IMG/VR virus record: IMGVR_UViG_3300015371_000009
Coordinates: 23,983-87,982 of that record
Strand: one strand, 5' to 3'
DNA length: 64,000 nucleotides
Origin: a virus
Made by a program: the position numbers and the translations under genes. Below, in pieces: positions 57,665 to 64,000 of this stretch. Each line of letters starts with the position of its first letter. Position 1 is the first letter of the stretch. The notes under the pieces were generated by a model. The model was given only the letters and a program-made list of their open reading frames with translations, did not search any database and was not told the origin of the DNA.

Positions 57665-58786
57665 ATGAAATTTGTGCTGTCCAGTGGCCACGGCAAGCTG
57701 GTACGCGGCGCCAGCGGCATTCTTGATGAAGTCAACGAAGCGCGCCGCGTGGTCGACCAGGTCGCGGAGCTGCTTCGCCAGCTCGAGGTCGAGGTGGTGA
57801 CGTTCCACGATGACACCTCGACCAGCCAGAACGAGAATCTCAACGCCATTGTCGATTTTCACAATGCGCAGGAGCGCGATGGCGACATCAGCGTGCATTT
57901 CAACGCGTATGAAGACACGTCGAAGCCGATGGGCACTGAGGTGCTTTACAGCACGCAATCGGAGGCGGCCGCCATCGTGTCCGATGCCATCGCCAGTGCT
58001 GGCATGTTCATTGATCGCGGCGCGAAGTACCGCAGCGACCTATTTTTTCTCAACCAGACAGAAAAGCCGGCGATCCTGATCGAGGTCTGCTTTGTCGACA
58101 GCGAAGCCGACGCCGAACTTTATAACGATCGGTTCGACGACATTTGCCGGGCGATCGCCGAAACCATCGGCGATGTGGCGATCGAGGAGGAGGAAATCGA
58201 AATCGAGCCGGAGCCCGACGTCGACCTGACCGGTGATAACTGGGTCGACATCAACAGCAGCGTGCATGGCAATATCACGGTGATTGTCAACGGCAACATC
58301 GTGCGCCGCGGCACCGGCGATAACCTGGTCGACCTGGAGATTGCGTTGCACGGCGACGTGACGCTGCGGATCAATGGCGAGGATTTCCACTCAAAGCCGA
58401 CCATCCCGCCGAACCAGCAAAACATCACCGCCAGCGTGTTCGGCGGCGAGAGCGACTACAACGTCAGCGCTTACGACGAAACCAAGGTGCTGAATGATAC
58501 GGACTTGTACGTGGCGCTGCCCGATCGGTTCGAAGGCGAGCGGCCGCGGGTGACGGTGCACAATCGCGCCACCGGCCTATTTGCCACGGCCGAGATTTGG
58601 GACGTCGGGCCCTGGAATATTGATGACCCCTACTGGGAAACCGGGCAGCGCCCGCAGGCGGAAAGCGGCACCGACATGAGCGGCCGCGAAACCAATAGCG
58701 CCGGCATCGATCTATCGCCAGCGTTGGCCAAGGCGATCGGCATCGATGGCATGGGCACGGTCGATTGGACGTTCGTGCCCGACTAG
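57665..58786 (+). CDS. Endolysin: N-acetylmuramoyl-L-alanine amidase (Amidase_3)
   Basis: GGAGAAAAATGTC precedes ATG 57665. The 373-residue product has the zinc ligands and catalytic residues of Amidase_3: His9 (SSGHG), Glu25 (NEARR), His78 (SVHFNA) and Glu140 (ILIEVCFVDS). A middle region of beta repeats (190-265) follows. The C-terminal part looks like an RlpA-type double-psi barrel (RVTVHNRATGLFATAEIWDV). It cuts the stem peptide from MurNAc at lysis. Confidence 0.85.
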   Translation: MKFVLSSGHGKLVRGASGILDEVNEARRVVDQVAELLRQLEVEVVTFHDDTSTSQNENLNAIVDFHNAQERDGDISVHFNAYEDTSKPMGTEVLYSTQSEAAAIVSDAIASAGMFIDRGAKYRSDLFFLNQTEKPAILIEVCFVDSEADAELYNDRFDDICRAIAETIGDVAIEEEEIEIEPEPDVDLTGDNWVDINSSVHGNITVIVNGNIVRRGTGDNLVDLEIALHGDVTLRINGEDFHSKPTIPPNQQNITASVFGGESDYNVSAYDETKVLNDTDLYVALPDRFEGERPRVTVHNRATGLFATAEIWDVGPWNIDDPYWETGQRPQAESGTDMSGRETNSAGIDLSPALAKAIGIDGMGTVDWTFVPD

Positions 58787-58815
58787 CCGTGTTAATTTTT
58801 GCCGTCACAATCGAG

Positions 58816-58844
58816 AGCCCCGGCTAACGCCGGGGCTTTTTTTT
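58816..58844 (+). terminator. Strong intrinsic terminator after the late operon
   Basis: AGCCCCGGC (58816-58824), loop TAAC and GCCGGGGCT (58829-58837) are followed by eight T residues. It ends the lysis genes. The converging minus XRE gene ends within it. Confidence 0.9.
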
Positions 58845-59084
58845 GCCTTGCGATCGGCGCTCGCTGAAACGACCTCGGAAAATGAAATCCAGGTCGGCGC
58901 CCCAAGCATCGCAGGCCCGGCAAGCAGTTTCGATCGATGGTCGGTTGATGCCGCGTTCGATGTCGTTCCAGGCGGTCGCGGAGATTTTGCAGACCTGGGC
59001 GGCTTGACGTTGGGTCAGCCCATTCAGCTCGCGCAGCATTCGCATGCGCAGGCCGGTTTCGGCGTGCGGTCTGGTGGAGGCCAT
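58824..59084 (-). CDS. XRE-family HTH regulator
   Basis: The 86-residue product has a clear HTH: RMRMLRELNGLTQRQAAQVC then KISATAWNDIERGINRPSIE. The C-terminus is basic (GKKKPRR). It is the last gene of the minus regulatory operon from 60465. It could be a second repressor or a Cro-like partner of the 60205-60465 protein. Confidence 0.72.
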   Translation of the reverse strand: MASTRPHAETGLRMRMLRELNGLTQRQAAQVCKISATAWNDIERGINRPSIETACRACDAWGADLDFIFRGRFSERRSQGKKKPRR

Positions 59085-59121
59085 AGCATTTTCCTTTGTT
59101 GGGTCATCGCTTGGTCCTCTT

Positions 59122-59607
59122 TCACGTCAGCAGGCCGACCATTCGGCCCTTCGAATATTCCGCCGCGTCATTCCGTTTGAACGGCGCCAATGTTGCCTTG
59201 CCGTGCTCTGGCCGCAGGATCGGATAGAACCCGGTCAAGCAGCGCTGTTTGTCTTCGGCTTGCACGGCGACAACCTCGCGCCGATCGGGATGGTGCTCCA
59301 GCGATTTGCCGGCGTGCGCAGCTCGCAGCACAGCAGCCTCCGACGAGTCTCTTGACTGGAGAATCCAAGCCTCCGTCATAAACGAATAGCGCACGACGCC
59401 GCGCTCTTTGAAAATTGCGCGGACCGCTGCGACGGCCTGATCCTTGTCTTCGGCGGTTTTGAATTGCTCCGGCATGATCGACACCAACTCATCGATGGCG
59501 GTGTGACCCATCCACATGGGCGCGATGACGCCGCGCGCGTTGAAGGTCTGCCGCGCCACCTTGGCGGCGTGCGCGAAAATTTCCTCCAGTGTCAGGACTT
59601 GGACCAT
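59122..59607 (-). CDS. Conserved phage protein (161 aa), unknown
   Basis: ATG 59607 overlaps the upstream stop (TGATG). The product reads LTLEEIFAHAAKVARQTFNA, VIAPMWMGHTAIDELVSIMP and VRYSFMTEAWILQSRDSSEA. It resembles hypothetical proteins frequent in alphaproteobacterial phages. No function known. Confidence 0.6.
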   Translation of the reverse strand: MVQVLTLEEIFAHAAKVARQTFNARGVIAPMWMGHTAIDELVSIMPEQFKTAEDKDQAVAAVRAIFKERGVVRYSFMTEAWILQSRDSSEAAVLRAAHAGKSLEHHPDRREVVAVQAEDKQRCLTGFYPILRPEHGKATLAPFKRNDAAEYSKGRMVGLLT

Positions 59608-59807
59608 CACAGCGGCCCACTTTCGCGGATTTGCTTGGCGATATTTTCGAGCAGCTCTGGCAGCAACAGCGTGGTCTGCAAGTCGGCCTGACAGGAAAAG
59701 CCAACACCGCGCGTGCCGTTAATCACAATCACCAGCGCGCCGTCAGCCTTGGCCTGCTCGCGCACATAGGTGCACAGATCATCATATTTGCCGGGACCGA
59801 GTGCCAT
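59607..59807 (-). CDS. Small minus-operon protein (66 aa)
   Basis: The product reads DLCTYVREQAKADGALVIVI then TRGVGFSCQADLQTTLL, a small alpha/beta fold. It shares one base with each neighbour, showing tight coupling. Function unknown. Confidence 0.6.
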   Translation of the reverse strand: MALGPGKYDDLCTYVREQAKADGALVIVINGTRGVGFSCQADLQTTLLLPELLENIAKQIRESGPL

Positions 59808-60016
59808 CAGGGCGTCTGTTCGAGAATGCGCAAGCGGGCGCGGATTGCATGAAAGTCCTGCACCAGCTCCGCCACACTCGCGTCCAATCGACGGACGATG
59901 CCACTCAGCACGCCGATGTCATCGCGGATGCTGCGCATCTCTTCGCGCATACTGCGCTGTTCGTCCTGGATGGCGCGCAGCTGCTCGGCAATGAATTCGA
60001 GGGTGACGTCGGCCAT
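59807..60016 (-). CDS. Coiled-coil protein (69 aa)
   Basis: The product is nearly all heptad repeats (LEFIAEQLRAIQDEQRSMRE, EMRSIRDDIGVLSGIVRRLD, ASVAELVQDFHAIRARLRIL). It likely oligomerises. It may pair with the adjacent membrane protein (60020-60205). Function unknown. Confidence 0.6.
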   Translation of the reverse strand: MADVTLEFIAEQLRAIQDEQRSMREEMRSIRDDIGVLSGIVRRLDASVAELVQDFHAIRARLRILEQTP

Positions 60017-60019
60017 AGG

Positions 60020-60205
60020 TCAACCGAGAATTTTCATGAACGCAGCGCCGGCAGCAAATAGCGCGGCGCCAGCGGTGAGCCCCGACATTCCGACAATCAG
60101 CGGATACCAAGCTATCTCCTGCCGCTTGCGATCATGGTCGGCCAGCATTTGATCGATGTGCGCCAACTTCTCGCGCACGTCGAGCGTTTCGGAGTCGACG
60201 GGCAT
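60020..60205 (-). CDS. Small membrane protein (61 aa)
   Basis: The product has a charged N-terminal helix (REKLAHIDQMLADHDRKRQE) then a membrane helix (PLIVGMSGLTAGAALFAAGA). Its start overlaps the stop of the HTH gene by one base. Possibly a superinfection-exclusion or anchoring factor; unproven. Confidence 0.55.
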   Translation of the reverse strand: MPVDSETLDVREKLAHIDQMLADHDRKRQEIAWYPLIVGMSGLTAGAALFAAGAAFMKILG

Positions 60206-60465
60206 CAGTCTTCGTCCTTGAAGCGCCGATCGCCGAACCCGACTGCGGGCGGCTTGGTGCCGGCGAGCTTCAGGATTTCGGCCGGCGTGATCTTGTATTT
60301 GACCATCACCCGCAGCAGCGCCTCGACCGAAAACGGAATGTGCGCCTCGCCCGATGCGAACCGCCGCACCGTGCGCTCGCCGGATTTCAGCATGTGCCGC
60401 GCGCTGGTGATGGTCATGCCCAGCGCGTCGAGGTGCTCGCGATATTCTTTTGGCTTCATGGTCAT
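60205..60465 (-). CDS. Cro/CI-like HTH protein, candidate master repressor
   Basis: The 86-residue product (start ATG 60465, or 60459) has an HTH of lambda-repressor type: EYREHLDALGMTITSARHML then KSGERTVRRFASGEAHIPFS. A helix follows (EALLRVMVKYKITPAEIL). Its own promoter contains the GGCCATATTGGCC operator over the -10 (60472-60477). The -10 lies 6 nt before ATG 60465, so the mRNA appears leaderless. It is the best candidate to bind the 13-mer found throughout the genome. Confidence 0.65.
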   Translation of the reverse strand: MTMKPKEYREHLDALGMTITSARHMLKSGERTVRRFASGEAHIPFSVEALLRVMVKYKITPAEILKLAGTKPPAVGFGDRRFKDED

Positions 60466-60500
60466 CCGGCCAATATGGCCGAATTCATCCACGGGTTCAA
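60465..60500 (-). promoter_or_regulatory. Autoregulated, leaderless promoter of the repressor gene
   Basis: Minus strand: TTGAAC (-35, 60500-60495), 17 nt, CATATT (-10, 60477-60472), with the operator GGCCATATTGGCC (60480-60468) covering the -10. The A of ATG 60465 falls 7 nt after the -10, at the expected transcription start. This differs from the cargo promoters, where the operator fills the spacer. Confidence 0.65.
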
Positions 60501-60505
60501 GAGGG

Positions 60506-60787
60506 TCAGCCGCGGCGACGGTCTTCGCGGATTTCATCGGCATAGCGTTTGTTGAAGTCGGCGTTGAACTTGCGCAGCGCCTGGAACGCGACGTCGTAGA
60601 GCCGGCGGGCCTCTTTCCATTCCGGCGTTCGCTTGATGTGATCCGGGGTTAGCCCCATGACGCCGCGCTCGGTGCCGCGGATTTCGTCGAGCCGGGCGCT
60701 GGCCTCACGCGTCGCGCGCTCCAGCTCGATTTTGGTGGCTCTGGCGATGGTGTAGGCGTCCATGATTCGGCGATCCAGCGCGTTCAT
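60506..60787 (-). CDS. Helical minus-operon protein (93 aa)
   Basis: GGAGGTG precedes ATG 60787. The product is helical and charged (RRIMDAYTIARATKIELERA, EARRLYDVAFQALRKFNADF) and ends in basic residues. Last gene of the 61834-60506 operon. Function unknown. Confidence 0.6.
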   Translation of the reverse strand: MNALDRRIMDAYTIARATKIELERATREASARLDEIRGTERGVMGLTPDHIKRTPEWKEARRLYDVAFQALRKFNADFNKRYADEIREDRRRG

Positions 60788-61179
60788 TTCGCACCTCCTC
60801 GCGGCCGGTAGCCGGCGGCGAATGCCTTGCGCGCAAATTCGAGTGCGCAGCGCAATGTGCAAAACGGCTTGTAGCCGCCCCACCAGCTTTCACCGTCCCA
60901 AATCCAGCGCGTGGTGACCATGTAGCTTTGCTCCGGCATCTTCGCGACGTCGGCCTCCGCACGTGCTCGTATTTCTGGATTGCTGGTTGCCGCCACTGCG
61001 GCCGCCAAGGCGGCGCGGCTGGTGGTTCGGTATGGCTCGCCGGTTTTCACCACGACACCATTGCCGCGGTACTCCGGCATCTGCTCGCCCACGGGCCAGC
61101 GGACTTGCTCCGAATCAACGGCGCGCTGGCCGTAGGCCTTGCCGCAGTGACCGCACACCGGACGTTTGGATTGTGCCAT
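60784..61179 (-). CDS. Zinc-finger-like minus-operon protein (131 aa)
   Basis: The product begins MAQSKRPVCGHCGKAYGQRA and has a second pair (FCTLRC) near residue 110, which together may bind zinc. The middle is Ala-rich helical. Its stop overlaps the next ATG by 4 nt. Function unknown. Confidence 0.6.
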   Translation of the reverse strand: MAQSKRPVCGHCGKAYGQRAVDSEQVRWPVGEQMPEYRGNGVVVKTGEPYRTTSRAALAAAVAATSNPEIRARAEADVAKMPEQSYMVTTRWIWDGESWWGGYKPFCTLRCALEFARKAFAAGYRPRGGAK

Positions 61180-61189
61180 GGCGCCCTCT

Positions 61190-61834
61190 TCAATCGTTGA
61201 ACAGGGCGCGCATGACCCGGTCGAACTGCGCCGGGCTGAGCGTGCCCATGCGATCGATCGACACCGTGCCGTCAGCGTAGACGCTGCCGGAAACGTAGGG
61301 GCCGTCGCCGTTGCGATAGATCGATCCGGAGTAGGTCGAGCCGTCGGCGACCTTCACCTCAAGCCCAGGGTGCGCAGCGCGCAGCTTGGCGGCGACGTCG
61401 ACCAGACTGTTGGCGCGCCGCTTCAGCTCCGCGGCATGCTCGCGCCGCTTGGCGATCGGCGCCTTGGCCGGATCGATCACGCGGCGCTTGACGTCGGCGA
61501 CCAGCCGGTTCATCGGCTTGGACACTGACATGCTGGCGCGCGGCAGCTTGTACTCCTCGCCGCGTGGCGTGTCGTTGTAGCCAAGCGTGCAATTGGCCGG
61601 GGCAATGTTGAACGTGACCTTGTCGCTGTTGCGGTTTTCCCAGCCGCGGGTGATGCCGATGTCGCAATCGTCGACGATGATGTGCGCGTAGCGCTCACCG
61701 GCGCCCATGTCGTTGGGCTTCGGCGCGACGTAGGTGCCGCCCAGTGCCTTGGCGAGGTCGGCCGCAAACTTCTGCACGTCCATGACGCGCTCGACCCGGC
61801 CGTAGCTTTCCTTTTCGATGAAATAGTCGCTCAT
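61190..61834 (-). CDS. Minus-operon protein (214 aa), unknown
   Basis: AGGAGA precedes ATG 61834; the frame is open upstream but that part overlaps the promoter leader. The product has DVQKFAADLAKALGGTYVAP, HIIVDDCDIGITRGWENRNS and a basic helical part (REHAAELKRRANSLVDVAAK). It ends in beta strands with GSIYRNGDGPYVSGSVYADG. No family recognised. First gene after the 61896-61924 promoter. Confidence 0.6.
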   Translation of the reverse strand: MSDYFIEKESYGRVERVMDVQKFAADLAKALGGTYVAPKPNDMGAGERYAHIIVDDCDIGITRGWENRNSDKVTFNIAPANCTLGYNDTPRGEEYKLPRASMSVSKPMNRLVADVKRRVIDPAKAPIAKRREHAAELKRRANSLVDVAAKLRAAHPGLEVKVADGSTYSGSIYRNGDGPYVSGSVYADGTVSIDRMGTLSPAQFDRVMRALFND

Positions 61835-61895
61835 TGTTCCGTTCTCCTGGGCATCGACCGCCCTCGGCGGGCCCGACCATTCGGGCCACAACGGA

Positions 61896-61940
61896 TATAT
61901 AGGTCAAGCTGACCGGATTGTCAAGTAGGCCGTTTTGGCC
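61896..61940 (-). promoter_or_regulatory. Double-operator promoter of the 61834-60506 operon
   Basis: Minus strand: TTGACA (61924-61919), 4 nt, operator GGTCAGCTTGACC (61914-61902), TATATA (61901-61896), 17-nt spacer. It has consensus hexamers, the strongest of the set. A second operator lies at 61928-61940 (GGCCGTTTTGGCC) and a weaker one downstream at 61874-61886. Confidence 0.87.
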
Positions 61941-61961
61941 GGATGGGCGGCGGAAGCGGGC

Positions 61962-62498
61962 CTATTTGAGCTGTGCCCATTGCATCGCCTCGACCACGGC
62001 TTTGACGGTCGCGGCCAGCGTGTCAGCGTCGACGTAATTGGAAATCGGCTTCAGCGCTTCGGCAGCTTTCGCCTCAAGCGCAGCCAGCGCCTCCTGCTCG
62101 TGCTTTTCGTTCTGCACGCGCATGTGCTCAAGCAGCTCCTGCCGCTCGCGCAGCACGACCTTGGGATCGCGCAGCAAGCCCTCGGCGATCAGCGCCTTGG
62201 TTTCGGCCATCAGCCGATCGGGCAGCGATGCCGGCTTTTCGTCAGGCCCTTCGCCGCGGCCGCGATAGGGTTTGCTGGAGCTGCGCACCTTCACTTCGCG
62301 CGGCTTGCCGTTGGCGTCGGCGCGGTGGATCATCCCGTCACCGCCGACTTGGGTGAACCAGTAGCTCGTGCCCCAGCAGCCGTGTCGATCCATGTTGATC
62401 ACGCCCCAGCGCACGCCGTCGACCACGATCGCCTTGCGACCGGGGAAGCGATTGCCCCAGGTTTCCATCTGCGGGAACGGCTCAATCGAAATGTTCAT
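61962..62498 (-). CDS. Minus-operon protein (178 aa), unknown
   Basis: The start is ATG 62498. The N-terminal half is beta-rich and aromatic (KAIVVDGVRWGVINMDRHGC, WGTSYWFTQVGG). The C-terminal half is a long charged helix (RERQELLEHMRVQNEKHEQE, ALAALEAKAAEALKPISNYV). Last gene of the 63059-61962 operon. Function unknown. Confidence 0.6.
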   Translation of the reverse strand: MNISIEPFPQMETWGNRFPGRKAIVVDGVRWGVINMDRHGCWGTSYWFTQVGGDGMIHRADANGKPREVKVRSSSKPYRGRGEGPDEKPASLPDRLMAETKALIAEGLLRDPKVVLRERQELLEHMRVQNEKHEQEALAALEAKAAEALKPISNYVDADTLAATVKAVVEAMQWAQLK

Positions 62499-62517
62499 CA
62501 CTGGCTCCGTGAAAGTT

Positions 62518-62856
62518 TCAACGTCGATCGCACGAGCGGCCGCAGACCTTGACGATTTTGACGATCGTGCGCACGCCGTTCACTGGTTCAGCCTTCACTC
62601 GATCGCTACCTTCGACCGGTAGATTGATGTCGCAAAAATCTCCGATCGTGCATTTTGCCAGTACGCGCCGACCAAGATCAGAATTCAGCTGGACTCGGCA
62701 TGGCGGGGTCTTCGGCGTTGATTGCATGTCATCGTCTAAGGTGACGTGAACCCATTCGGCATCCGTGGAAATGGTGCCTTGGCAGAGATTGTCGCCAGCT
62801 ATTGCCGGGCTCGCTAGGGCGACAAGTGCAGCGACTGCGATCAGTAGCTTTTTCAT
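62518..62856 (-). CDS. Secreted cysteine-containing protein (112 aa)
   Basis: GGAGGTGA precedes ATG 62856. The N-terminus is a signal peptide (MKKLLIAVAALVALASPAIAG). The mature part is beta-rich with six cysteines (NLCQG, PPCRV, AKCTIGDFCD, KVCGRSC), consistent with a disulfide-bonded periplasmic protein. It overlaps the immunity gene by 4 nt, so the two may work together at the envelope. Confidence 0.62.
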   Translation of the reverse strand: MKKLLIAVAALVALASPAIAGDNLCQGTISTDAEWVHVTLDDDMQSTPKTPPCRVQLNSDLGRRVLAKCTIGDFCDINLPVEGSDRVKAEPVNGVRTIVKIVKVCGRSCDRR

Positions 62857-63059
62857 TTGGTCACCTCCAGGGCTGCACCGCACTCAACGTCTTTAGTGCA
62901 GGCCCAAACAAGGGCAGCGATCCAACCAATGAAGGTCCAGCCTGCAAACACATTGAGCACCGTAATAGCCATGCGATTGCGATGCTTCCGCAAGGTCGCG
63001 ACGATGGCTGGCACGAAATAGCAAACAAGGATCAGAACTAGCACGTCATGATGGTCCAT
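62853..63059 (-). CDS. Superinfection immunity protein (T4 Imm-like)
   Basis: AAGGAGAAT precedes ATG 63059. The 68-residue product has two membrane segments and the family signature: LVLILVCYFVPAIVATLRKH, then VLNVFAGWTFIGWIAALVWA. This matches the Imm superinfection-immunity family, which blocks DNA entry of related phages at the inner membrane. It is the first gene of an operator-controlled operon. Confidence 0.82.
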   Translation of the reverse strand: MDHHDVLVLILVCYFVPAIVATLRKHRNRMAITVLNVFAGWTFIGWIAALVWACTKDVECGAALEVTK

Positions 63060-63088
63060 CTTTATTCTCCTTTTGAACGCCAGCCATA

Positions 63089-63117
63089 TATATAGGCCAA
63101 TCTGGCCGCTACGTCAA
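63089..63117 (-). promoter_or_regulatory. Operator-promoter of the immunity operon (63059-61962)
   Basis: Minus strand: TTGACG (63117-63112), 4 nt, operator GGCCAGATTGGCC (63107-63095), TATATA (63094-63089), 17-nt spacer. Confidence 0.87.
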
Positions 63118-63167
63118 GAGCCAAAAACCCCTGTATTTTGATGGGCTTGACGGGTCCACTTGACAGC

Positions 63168-63217
63168 GGTCATTCTGGCATGGTTGTTCCATCTGGCATA
63201 AGTCGGCCATTTCGGCC
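63168..63217. promoter_or_regulatory. Two operators upstream of plus-strand secreted genes
   Basis: GGTCATTCTGGCA (63168-63180) and GGCCATTTCGGCC (63205-63217) lie between the immunity promoter and the plus gene at 63243. A TTGACA (63160-63165) is present without a clear -10. Probably coordinates divergent transcription. Confidence 0.6.
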
Positions 63218-63242
63218 GCTTTTTTGAAGGGAGTAAATCCGA

Positions 63243-63380
63243 ATGCGAATCCTGAAAATTGCGCTGACCGCGCTCGCTCTGTCGACATCGGTCCTGCCGG
63301 CCTTCGCGGCCTGCCCGGCCGGCACGTCGTACCAGTGCACCCAGGGCTACAACGGCAAAGTCATCTGCGGCTGCCGCTAA
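63243..63380 (+). CDS. Small secreted cysteine peptide (45 aa)
   Basis: AAGGGAG precedes ATG 63243 at 9 nt. The product has a signal peptide (MRILKIALTALALSTSVLPAFA) and a mature peptide of about 23 residues with four cysteines (ACPAGTSYQC, VICGCR). It could form two disulfides. Role unknown; an envelope or signalling peptide is possible. Confidence 0.6.
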   Translation: MRILKIALTALALSTSVLPAFAACPAGTSYQCTQGYNGKVICGCR

Positions 63381-63450
63381 GCCAATCGCGCCGGAGGCCG
63401 TCGCACCACGGCGGCCTTCCGGCCATCAGAAAAAACGGGAAACCCCAACC

Positions 63451-63897
63451 ATGAGACTATTACCTATCACCGCGGCGATCGCGTTCGGCCTTGCGCTGAC
63501 GCCAGCATTCGCGCAATGGACCGCCGAGGAGATTGCCTCGGGCGTGCAAAAGCAGGAATTCACCCGGCACGTTCTGAAAGGTCAAAAACTGTTGATCAAG
63601 GTGGGCGCCAGCCTGCAGGTCGATTGCACGCCGACCGAGGGCGCCGAGGTCAAGATCACCAAGGACCCGGAGCACGGCTCGCTCGACATCTCGAAAGGTC
63701 TTGATTTCCCCTACTACCCAAAGGAAAACCCGCGTTCCAAGTGCAACGAAAAAAAGACGCCGCGATTCCTGATCACCTACAAGCCCGAGAACGGCTACAG
63801 CGGAGTCGACAGTTTCGAATATGTGAGCCTCGCGGCTGATGGTTTCGCCCAAGAGATTACCATCAACGTCAACGTGCGCAGCGGGGGCAAGAAATGA
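63451..63897 (+). CDS. Secreted protein with Ig-like/cadherin-like pattern
   Basis: The 148-residue product has a signal peptide (MRLLPITAAIAFGLALTPAFA) and beta strands ending in TYKPENGYSGVDSFEYVSLA, the 'P..gy.G.DsF.Y' pattern of bacterial Ig-like or cadherin-type domains. It overlaps the next gene by ATGA. Periplasmic or secreted; function unknown. Confidence 0.65.
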   Translation: MRLLPITAAIAFGLALTPAFAQWTAEEIASGVQKQEFTRHVLKGQKLLIKVGASLQVDCTPTEGAEVKITKDPEHGSLDISKGLDFPYYPKENPRSKCNEKKTPRFLITYKPENGYSGVDSFEYVSLAADGFAQEITINVNVRSGGKK

Positions 63898-64000
63898 GCC
63901 GGGCCCTTGCCCTCACGCTGGCGCTCGCGCTCACGTGCGTCAGCGCACACGCGCAAACCCAGCAGCGGTTTTATGATCCGCGCGGCAACAGTGTCGGCAC
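63894..64000 (+). CDS. Secreted protein, truncated by window edge
   Basis: The first 35 codons are present: a signal peptide (MSRALALTLALALTCVSAHA) and then QTQQRFYDPRGNSVGT. The latter is typical of small exported proteins with RFYD..G.S.GT found in Rhizobiales. The rest lies beyond 64000. Confidence 0.6.
   Translation, partial: MSRALALTLALALTCVSAHAQTQQRFYDPRGNSVG

Noticed and set aside
3616-63217. GGCCNNNNNGGCC matches as mere restriction sites
   Set aside because: The 13-mers resemble the SfiI recognition pattern, but many copies carry T at position 3 (GGTCA) or A/G variation, and their fixed place between -35 and -10 points to an operator.
1-64000. CRISPR array, insertion sequence, integrase or transposase
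   Set aside because: No regularly spaced repeats with unique spacers, no DDE or tyrosine/serine recombinase motifs and no IS-type terminal repeats were seen; a Mu-like transposition module is absent even though the tail is Mu-like.

Overview
The window is almost entirely the genome of a tailed bacteriophage or prophage. It has an HK97-type head, a Mu-type contractile tail and high-GC, Alphaproteobacteria-like coding. A Hyphomicrobiales host such as a Bradyrhizobium or Rhodopseudomonas relative is my inference, from codon use, a GapR-like protein, a TSCPD protein and a 'VPGPIAGAGLPG' sorting-like tail seen in that group. No integrase, transposase, tRNA or CRISPR array was found. The last gene runs off the right edge, so the replicon continues past 64 kb.

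Layout. 0.1-3.6 kb: small regulators (GapR-like, zinc-ribbon/winged helix), an orphan m5C methyltransferase and a first minus-strand operon. 3.7-10.3 kb: replication and early functions (nuclease-like protein, RuvC-like resolvase, primase-helicase, a repeat-rich possible origin, TSCPD protein, NusG-like factor). 10.3-13.4 kb: structured non-coding DNA, HNH nuclease, TerS and TerL. A minus-strand cargo gene sits directly after terL and is followed by a second copy of the last terL codons. 14-19.4 kb: accessory genes (SAM methyltransferase, proline-rich repeat protein, collagen-like protein, second zinc-ribbon/winged-helix protein, PEP-CTERM-like protein). 19.5-22.3 kb: two minus operons. 22.3-26.6 kb: three large plus-strand genes that share an 'HPRD..G.WT'-type anchor plus a Gly-rich linker, followed by different enzyme-like domains (GNAT-like, HExxH metallopeptidase, GNAT-like plus RelA/SpoT-like). 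26.6-29.0 kb: a minus operon including a SpoT/MESH1-like HD hydrolase. 29.1-56.4 kb: virion genes (fused prohead protease-capsid, portal, connectors, sheath, tube, frameshifted chaperone, tape measure, baseplate, fibres). 56.4-58.8 kb: lysis. 58.8-63.1 kb: minus-strand regulators, small membrane proteins and a superinfection-immunity protein. 63.2-64 kb: plus-strand secreted proteins.

Regulation is the strongest new signal. Six minus-strand operons start at promoters of one fixed design: a -35 hexamer, 4 nt, a 13-bp interrupted palindrome of consensus GGYCA-N3-TGGCC, then a TATATA-like -10. Further copies of the 13-mer lie at other non-coding boundaries. One of them overlaps the promoter of a small Cro-like HTH gene (60205-60465), whose transcript appears leaderless. 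This looks like a dispersed repressor regulon, comparable in concept to the stoperators of L5-like mycobacteriophages. It would keep minus-strand cargo operons under a single switch while the plus strand carries the structural genes.

The second strong signal is the 22.3-26.6 kb cassette, which I interpret as capsid-associated effector proteins that may be packaged and injected. All functional statements come from reading motifs by eye; no database search or structure prediction was run.
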